Of a stretch of 64,000 nt of DNA, positions 58,692-64,000 are shown piece after piece. The stretch spans positions 15,691 to 79,690 of the forward strand of contig JBDHAD010000039.1 of assembly GCA_039588215.1 (NCBI GenBank). The letters run 5' to 3'. Each line of letters opens with the position of its first letter. Positions within the stretch are counted from its first letter, which is position 1. A program made the translations under genes and the position numbers. The notes under the pieces were generated by a model that saw only the letters and a program-made list of their open reading frames with translations, was not told the origin of the DNA and did no database searches. This DNA is from JBDHAC01 sp039588215. Its GTDB lineage: Bacteria; Gemmatimonadota; Gemmatimonadetes; Palauibacterales; Palauibacteraceae.

Positions 58692-61600
58692 ATGGTTGCG
58701 ATTCGACCGGCATCGAAACTGGCGTGGATGGGCCTTGCTCTCGGCGCGCTCCTCGGAGCTCCCCCGAGTGTTGCCCACGCGCAGGACGTGCAGGCTCGGT
58801 ACCGCGTGCAGGCCTACACGGCGACTCGGCCCGATGTGGCCGATCGGGAAGCCCGTCGTCTTCATGGACTGCTCGACGGGAGACACCGGGTATACGTGAT
58901 CGAACGAGAAGGAGGGCACGCAGTCCGGGTCGGAGATTTCGCGGGAGTCGCCGGGGCCCGCCGTTTGCTTTTGCGGGTGCGCGCCCTCGGATTCTCGGAT
59001 GCGTGGTTGGCACAGGTGCGCGAAGCCCATCTGCTCACAGCGTATCCGGTGGGGGAGCTTCTCGAGGAGTCGACACCAGCGGTCATCGAAGCGACCGGAT
59101 CCGAGGTGCGGCCCGCTGTCGCCGCCACGAACGGATCAGCGGAGCGGCCGGTCGTCGCCGCCGACGAGTCCGGTGCGCAGGTGAGGCGATCGAACGGTGC
59201 CAGCCAGACGGCGTCCAGCGCCCGTATCGCGCCTGCAGCGAGGCGCGATACTCAGCTTACCAGAAGCATCGAGCCGGCGCCGCCGGGCCGTTATCACGGC
59301 GTTCACGAGGCCGGGGATTGCGAAGCCACCTTCGGATGGGCGTGGGACACCCAGCATCCCGATGCGAGTGTTCCCGTCGAGGTCCTGCTGGATGGAAAGC
59401 GGCTCGGCGTGGTGGAAGCCGATCGGTTCCGACCGGACCTGGCCGCCGCGTCCAAGGGGAACGGAGCTCACGGCTTCTCGTTCGAGCTTCCAGCCAAGGT
59501 GCGAGATGGAAAGCGACACGAGCTCCGGGTCCGGATTCCGGGGCCCGATCAGCCTCTTCTCCGGACGCCGGTCTCGCTGAAATGTCCCGCGCTTGGCGAG
59601 ATGGAACCTGCGCGGGGTTCCGAAGCGACCGGCAGCGCGGAAAGCGGCGGACGAGAAAGGGACAAAGCCGCTGCCGGCGTCTCCAAGCGAATGGTCGCGA
59701 TCCGGACGGACGCGGCCACCATCCGCATCAACGGCCAGCTCGACGACGAGGTGTGGAGTAAGGCCCCTTTCGCCGATGATTTTCAGCAAAAGGGACCGGA
59801 CCGCGGCTTCCCAGCGCGCGAGCGGACGGAGGTCGCATTCGCGTACGATGATCAGGCGCTTTACGTGGCTGCGCGCATGCATAGCCGCCGTCCCGAAGAG
59901 CTACGCGCCCTGGTCGGTGCACGCGATGATCCCGGAAGCGCCGAGCGCGTCCTGGTCTCGCTGGACACTTACCGAGACCGACGCACCGCCTTCACCTTCG
60001 GTGTGACCGCGGGCGGTGCCCGCCTCGACTATCACCACCCGCGCGACGACGAGCAAGCTCGGGACCCCTCCTTCGATCCCGTCTGGGAGGCCCGCACGAC
60101 GATCGACTCGGCGGGTTGGACGGCGGAAATGCGCATCCCGTTCTCCGAGCTGCGCTTCAGCCGCAGCGAGGATCAACTCTGGGGTGTAAACGTTCGGCGC
60201 TGGAGCCCGGAGCGCTTCCTCAATGTCTACTGGGTGGTCGTTCCCCTCTACGACACGGGCTGGGCTTCCCGTTTCGGAGAGCTCGTGGGGTTGGAGGGAA
60301 TCCACCCGAACCGTCGCCTGTCGATCCGACCCTATGTCCTGGGCGGCGCCACCTTTCTCGATCAGGAGTTCCTGGGGCCCACCGACCCGAATGCCGAATG
60401 GAGGAGCCGGTTTGGGGGCGACGCGCTGCTGGGTCTTGGACCCAGCCTCACGCTCGAAGCAACCGTAAACCCGGACTTCGGTCAGGTGGAGGCCGATCCT
60501 GCTGAAGTCAACCTGACACAGTTCGAGACATTCTTCGAGGAGAAACGCCCGTTCTTCGTTGAGGCGAACCGGTTCCTGCGCAGCCCTGGTCCCGACTACT
60601 TCTATTCCCGACGGATCGGAGCTATACCGGTGGGAGGCGTGACACCGAACGTCACCGAGCCCCCATCCAATACAACGATCCTCGGGGCAACGAAGCTCAC
60701 GGGCCGGCTCGAGTCCGGGCTTTCGACCGCTGGCCTGGTGGCAGTCACGCAGCGCGAGACCGGCCGCGTGGGGGAAACGGTCGGTGACTCCGCGGCCGTC
60801 GAGGTCGCACCGCTCACCGCCTACGCGGCCGGGCGGGTGCAACACGAGTTTGGGCCGGCGGGATCCACGGCCGGCTTCACGTTGACATCCGTGCACCGCT
60901 CGTTCGAGGATGGAAGCTCCCTCGAATCGCGGCTCCCACGCACCGCGATCACTGGCGGCGGAGACTGGAACATGCGCCTCGCCGATGGTGAATACGAGGT
61001 CCGCGGACACTTGGGCTTCAGCCACGTGGCCGGCGACAGCGCGGCGCTTCTCCGAGTGCAGCGCTCGAGCGCCCGCTACTTCCAGCGGCCGGATGCGGGA
61101 GGTGTCCGGCTCGACTCGTCCCGTACCGCGCTGAGCGGTTATGCGGCCGGCCTCAGCTTCCACGATCTCGGCGGACAGTGGCTGTGGGAGTTGGGGGGCT
61201 CCGTCGAGTCTCCAGGGTTCGACCTCCAAGACGCCGGGATCCTGTCGAGCGCAGACGACGTCGAAGCCTTCGCAGGCGTCACGTACCGGCAGCCGCGTGC
61301 AGAGGGTCCCGTACGTGACTACAGCGTATCGCTGTTCCTGAACGGGAGCTGGAATACCGAGGGGGTGCGCACCTACGCCAGCCCGAGTCTCTACGGACGG
61401 GTCACATGGCCAAACCTGTGGCGGAGTTTCCTCCAATTAGGCGTGAGCGGGCGGGCGTTGAGCGACGATCTCACGCGTGGCGGGCCGCTCATGGGAACGC
61501 CGCTTTCGTGGAGCGGGCGAGCGGCGCTGTTGAGCCGCTTTGGGGCCCCGACGTCCTGGTCGGCGAACGTGTCGACCTACTTCGACGAGTTCGGGGGGTG

Positions 61601-62216
61601 GAGCCTCGGCCTGAACGGCAGCGTCTCCGTACGACCCGCCCCACGCGTCGAGATATCCATCAGCCCGGGCTACAACAGGTCGGACGACTCGCGGCAATTC
61701 TTCGGAACGTTCGAAGGCGGACCCGAAGCGACGTTCGGTACACGGTACGTCTTCGCCTTCCTCGAGCGGAGCGAGATGTACGCTCAATTCCGGGCCAACC
61801 TCGCGATTACACCCGACCTGCTGGTCGAGGCGTATATCGAGCCGTTCGCCTCGTCCGGCCGGTTCCGCGATTTCGGCGAGCTGGGAGAGGCGAGAGGTCG
61901 CGAGCTGCGCCAATACGGTGAGGACGACGGAACGACGATCGAGCCGACCGGGGACGGCTCCTTTCTCGTGACGGACGGCGTACAGCAGTTCACCCTGTGG
62001 AACTCCGACTTCAACATCCGGTCGTTCCGGACCAGCGCCGTGCTACGCTGGGAGTGGAGCCGAGGGAGCACCGTGTACCTCATCTGGCAGCAGAACCGCT
62101 GGTTCTTCGAAGACGTGGCCGATCCCGTGGGGCCTGGGTCACTGCTCCGGACCTTTGGGGATCCGGGCGAACATATCCTGGTAGCCAAGGTCAGCTACTG
62201 GCTCTCGCTGGACTGA
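58692..62216 (+). CDS. SPOR-CBM9-DUF5916 outer-membrane barrel protein
   Basis: The protein has about 1174 residues from the ATG at 58692. A signal peptide (cleavage near AHAQ, residue 30) is followed by a SPOR-like domain (about 35-115, YRVQAYTATRPDVADREARR). A linker and a small beta domain lie at about 210-300, then a CBM9-like domain from about 340 (INGQLDDEVWSKAPFADDFQ), and a C-terminal DUF5916-type beta-barrel from about 590 (NPDFGQVEADPAEVNLTQFE, FFEEKRPFFVEA). DUF5916 proteins sit in the outer membrane and are linked to carbohydrate handling or secretion. The SPOR addition hints at contact with septal or denuded peptidoglycan. A longer start at 58656 would add a hydrophilic dozen residues. 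Confidence 0.78.
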   Translation: MVAIRPASKLAWMGLALGALLGAPPSVAHAQDVQARYRVQAYTATRPDVADREARRLHGLLDGRHRVYVIEREGGHAVRVGDFAGVAGARRLLLRVRALGFSDAWLAQVREAHLLTAYPVGELLEESTPAVIEATGSEVRPAVAATNGSAERPVVAADESGAQVRRSNGASQTASSARIAPAARRDTQLTRSIEPAPPGRYHGVHEAGDCEATFGWAWDTQHPDASVPVEVLLDGKRLGVVEADRFRPDLAAASKGNGAHGFSFELPAKVRDGKRHELRVRIPGPDQPLLRTPVSLKCPALGEMEPARGSEATGSAESGGRERDKAAAGVSKRMVAIRTDAATIRINGQLDDEVWSKAPFADDFQQKGPDRGFPARERTEVAFAYDDQALYVAARMHSRRPEELRALVGARDDPGSAERVLVSLDTYRDRRTAFTFGVTAGGARLDYHHPRDDEQARDPSFDPVWEARTTIDSAGWTAEMRIPFSELRFSRSEDQLWGVNVRRWSPERFLNVYWVVVPLYDTGWASRFGELVGLEGIHPNRRLSIRPYVLGGATFLDQEFLGPTDPNAEWRSRFGGDALLGLGPSLTLEATVNPDFGQVEADPAEVNLTQFETFFEEKRPFFVEANRFLRSPGPDYFYSRRIGAIPVGGVTPNVTEPPSNTTILGATKLTGRLESGLSTAGLVAVTQRETGRVGETVGDSAAVEVAPLTAYAAGRVQHEFGPAGSTAGFTLTSVHRSFEDGSSLESRLPRTAITGGGDWNMRLADGEYEVRGHLGFSHVAGDSAALLRVQRSSARYFQRPDAGGVRLDSSRTALSGYAAGLSFHDLGGQWLWELGGSVESPGFDLQDAGILSSADDVEAFAGVTYRQPRAEGPVRDYSVSLFLNGSWNTEGVRTYASPSLYGRVTWPNLWRSFLQLGVSGRALSDDLTRGGPLMGTPLSWSGRAALLSRFGAPTSWSANVSTYFDEFGGWSLGLNGSVSVRPAPRVEISISPGYNRSDDSRQFFGTFEGGPEATFGTRYVFAFLERSEMYAQFRANLAITPDLLVEAYIEPFASSGRFRDFGELGEARGRELRQYGEDDGTTIEPTGDGSFLVTDGVQQFTLWNSDFNIRSFRTSAVLRWEWSRGSTVYLIWQQNRWFFEDVADPVGPGSLLRTFGDPGEHILVAKVSYWLSLD

Positions 62217-62294
62217 CCGCGTCGGAACGCTCAGGTGCGGCAGGGTTGCGCGAGGATGCAGCACCAGAATGACAAAACGACAAGGGAGGCGTCG

Positions 62295-63356
62295 TTGAAT
62301 CGACCGATCATGGTCACGGGAGGGGCAGGATTCATCGGCTCCGCGCTCATCCGACACCTGATTCGGGAGACGGAGCACGCGGTCGTGAACGTGGATTGTC
62401 TGACGTACGCCGGTGATCTGGAATCGCTCACCTCGGTGGCGCAGTCCGACCGCTATCGCTTCGAGCAGGTCGATATCTGCGAGGGCGGGGAGCTTCGCCG
62501 GCTGTTCGAGCAGTATCGGCCGCGCGCCGTCTTCCACCTCGCGGCCGAATCGCACGTGGATCGATCGATCGACGGACCGATGCTGTTCATGCACACGAAC
62601 GTGGTGGGAACGTGCACCCTCCTGGCGGAAGCGCGTCGCCACTACGTCGACCTGGACGAGATCGAGCAGACGGATTTCCGCTTCATCCATGTCTCTACGG
62701 ACGAGGTGTTCGGGACGCTCGGGCCGCGAGGCGTCTTCACGGAGTCGTCTCCGTACGACCCCAACTCACCCTATGCCGCCAGCAAAGCCGCCGCGGACCA
62801 CTTCGCGCGCGTATGGCAACGCGTGTACGACCTGCCCGTCATCGTCACGAACTGCTCCAACAACTACGGCCCGTTCCAATTCCCCGAGAAGCTCATCCCG
62901 AACATGATCCTGCGCGCACTGGAGCGGCGGACGCTCCCCGTGTACGGAGACGGGCGCAACGTGCGTGACTGGCTCTACGTGGAGGATCACGTCCGAGCGC
63001 TCATGGCCGTTCTCATGCGGGGCCGGGTCGGCGAGACGTACGGGATCGGGGGGAACGCGGAACGGCAGAACATCCAGGTCGTGTGCCAGATCTGCGACAC
63101 ACTGGATGCGATTCGCCCGCGCGGCAACGGCCGCAGCTTCCGGAGTCAGATCACCTTCGTGGCCGACCGCCGCGCGCACGATCGACGATACGCGATCGAC
63201 GCGAGCAAGACGCGCCGCGAGCTGGGTTGGGAGCCCCGCGAGAGCTTCGAAACCGGTCTCAGACGCACGATCCAGTGGTACCTGGACAACGAGACCTGGT
63301 GGGCCCGCACGCGCGAGACGGCGTATGGCGGGGAGCGATTGGGGGTGAGCGCGTGA
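62295..63356 (+). CDS. rfbB: dTDP-glucose 4,6-dehydratase
   Basis: The protein has 353 residues from the TTG at 62295, chosen because AGGGAGG ends five bases upstream. The frame from 62235 would add 20 unlikely residues. The NAD-binding motif is TGGAGFIGS near 8-16, followed by HLAAESHVDRSIDGP, the catalytic STDEVFG (TDE), and YAASKAAADHF with the active-site Tyr and Lys. GNGRSFRSQITFV and HDRRYAID near the end are family signatures. The enzyme makes dTDP-4-keto-6-deoxyglucose, the first committed intermediate for rhamnose and other deoxysugars. It is coupled to rfbA downstream. Confidence 0.92.
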   Translation: MNRPIMVTGGAGFIGSALIRHLIRETEHAVVNVDCLTYAGDLESLTSVAQSDRYRFEQVDICEGGELRRLFEQYRPRAVFHLAAESHVDRSIDGPMLFMHTNVVGTCTLLAEARRHYVDLDEIEQTDFRFIHVSTDEVFGTLGPRGVFTESSPYDPNSPYAASKAAADHFARVWQRVYDLPVIVTNCSNNYGPFQFPEKLIPNMILRALERRTLPVYGDGRNVRDWLYVEDHVRALMAVLMRGRVGETYGIGGNAERQNIQVVCQICDTLDAIRPRGNGRSFRSQITFVADRRAHDRRYAIDASKTRRELGWEPRESFETGLRRTIQWYLDNETWWARTRETAYGGERLGVSA

Positions 63357-64000
63357 ACGGGGAAGCCGGGATCGCTACGGTCGCGGTCGAGCGGGATCCG
63401 TCGGCCGCGCCAGCGAATGCACGCCCGGAGCCCGTCCCCGCTGCGAGACGGCGCGGGATCCTGCTCGCCGGTGGCTCCGGGACCCGGCTCTACCCGATGA
63501 CTCGAACCGCGAGCAAGCAGTTGCTCCCCGTCTACGACAAGCCACTCGTTCGTCACGACACCGGAAGACGCGGCCTCGTTCGAGCGCCTTCTCGGCGACG
63601 GGGCCAAATGGGGGCTCGACCTGAGGTACGCCGTGCAGCCGGCGCCTGAGGGGATCGCCCAAGCATTGGTGATCGGTGATGAGTTCCTGCGGGCCGAGCC
63701 GTCCACGCTGATCCTCGGCGACAACATCTTCTACGGGCACGGCCTCGCCTCGCGCTTGCGCCGGGCCGCCGACGAGCCAGACGGGGCGACCCTGTTCGGT
63801 TACCGGGTCCACGATCCGGAGCGGTACGGGGTGGCGGAGTTCGACGCGGAGAACCGCGTCATCGGTCTCGAGGAGAAGCCGCGGCAGCCGCGCTCACATT
63901 ATGCGGTCACGGGACTCTACTTCTACGACGGCCACGCTTCGGAGCTGGCCTCCGGACTGCGACCCTCCGCGCGCGGTGAGCTCGAGATTACGGACTTGAA
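63353..64000 (+). pseudogene. rfbA: Glucose-1-phosphate thymidylyltransferase with internal deletion (runs off window)
   Basis: The N-terminal frame (GTG at 63353, overlapping the rfbB stop) reads GILLAGGSGTRLYPMTRTAS and then KQLLPVYDKPLV. After about 63550 the match continues in another frame from 63552: VTTPEDAASFERLLGDGAKW, ILGDNIFYGHGL, EEKPRQPRSHYAVTGLYFYD and up to ELEITDL at the window end. About 16-17 residues (the YYPLSTLMLAGIRE region of RfbA) are missing, a deletion near 50 bases. The C-terminal frame is otherwise clean, suggesting a recent event or an assembly gap. The 3' end lies outside the window. Confidence 0.78.

Overview
The window is high-GC DNA from a bacterium that most resembles Gemmatimonadota. 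I infer this from the gene families, not from a marker gene: a BNR/VPS10-like protein followed by a Tat-exported gluconate-dehydrogenase subunit-3 protein and a GMC oxidoreductase, a CytoC_RC-type cytochrome, a DUF5916 outer-membrane barrel, DUF4097 and DUF6090-like proteins, and many ATGA-type gene overlaps.

Layout. (1) 1-7126 is chromosome: a membrane-associated dehydrogenase operon, a PAS-GGDEF-EAL c-di-GMP enzyme, a membrane sulfotransferase and a DUF4097 lipoprotein. (2) 7253-22730 is a complete integrated element of about 15.4 kb. A 43-bp direct repeat bounds it. The right copy is the 3' part of an intact tRNA-Arg(TCG) gene and the left copy is the displaced tRNA 3' end. Read from the right it carries a tyrosine integrase, a small HTH protein, an excisionase-like protein, a winged-HTH replication-type protein with iteron-like repeats inside its gene, a ribbon-helix-helix protein and a divergent phage-type repressor. 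Two HEPN-type genes follow the repressor. Next comes a mosaic cargo region (a lipoprotein, a sulfatase, a DUF6090-like protein and gene fragments) separated by short dispersed repeats. A small zinc-finger/TerS-like gene and a large terminase follow, then a zinc-ribbon DUF4145 protein. There are no capsid, portal, tail or lysis genes, so it looks like a phage-satellite-type element and not a prophage. (3) 22932-31837 is a type II secretion/type IV pilus-like pseudopilin cluster bracketed by two paralogous HAMP-GAF-HD-GYP phosphodiesterases. (4) 32049-39641 is a mixed chromosomal stretch: an S41-like protein, a DUF222-HNH nuclease, a membrane protein, an NCS2 permease, and a secreted protein next to a diheme cytochrome c. 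(5) 40003-64000 is a large cell-surface glycan locus, mostly one + strand operon with overlapping genes. It holds a glycosidase-glycosyltransferase fusion, an ABC exporter, GT4/GT-A/GT2 enzymes, a sulfotransferase, four paralogues of one distinctive glycosyltransferase-like family, an APH-like kinase, a ChbG-type deacetylase, a SPOR-CBM9-DUF5916 outer-membrane protein and the dTDP-sugar genes rfbB and rfbA.

How the parts relate. The glycan locus looks able to make a nucleotide sugar, assemble and sulfate a glycan and export it. The c-di-GMP enzymes could couple pilus/secretion and surface behaviour. The element appears to be a self-contained integrating and possibly replicating unit that needs a helper for particles. 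Its three HEPN-superfamily proteins are the best candidates for an undescribed defence function.

Quality warning. Three genes of the glycan locus (51476-52676, 57322-57653, 63353-64000) are broken by single-base or internal deletions. This may be real decay or an assembly problem. All calls are from reading the sequence; no database search was run.
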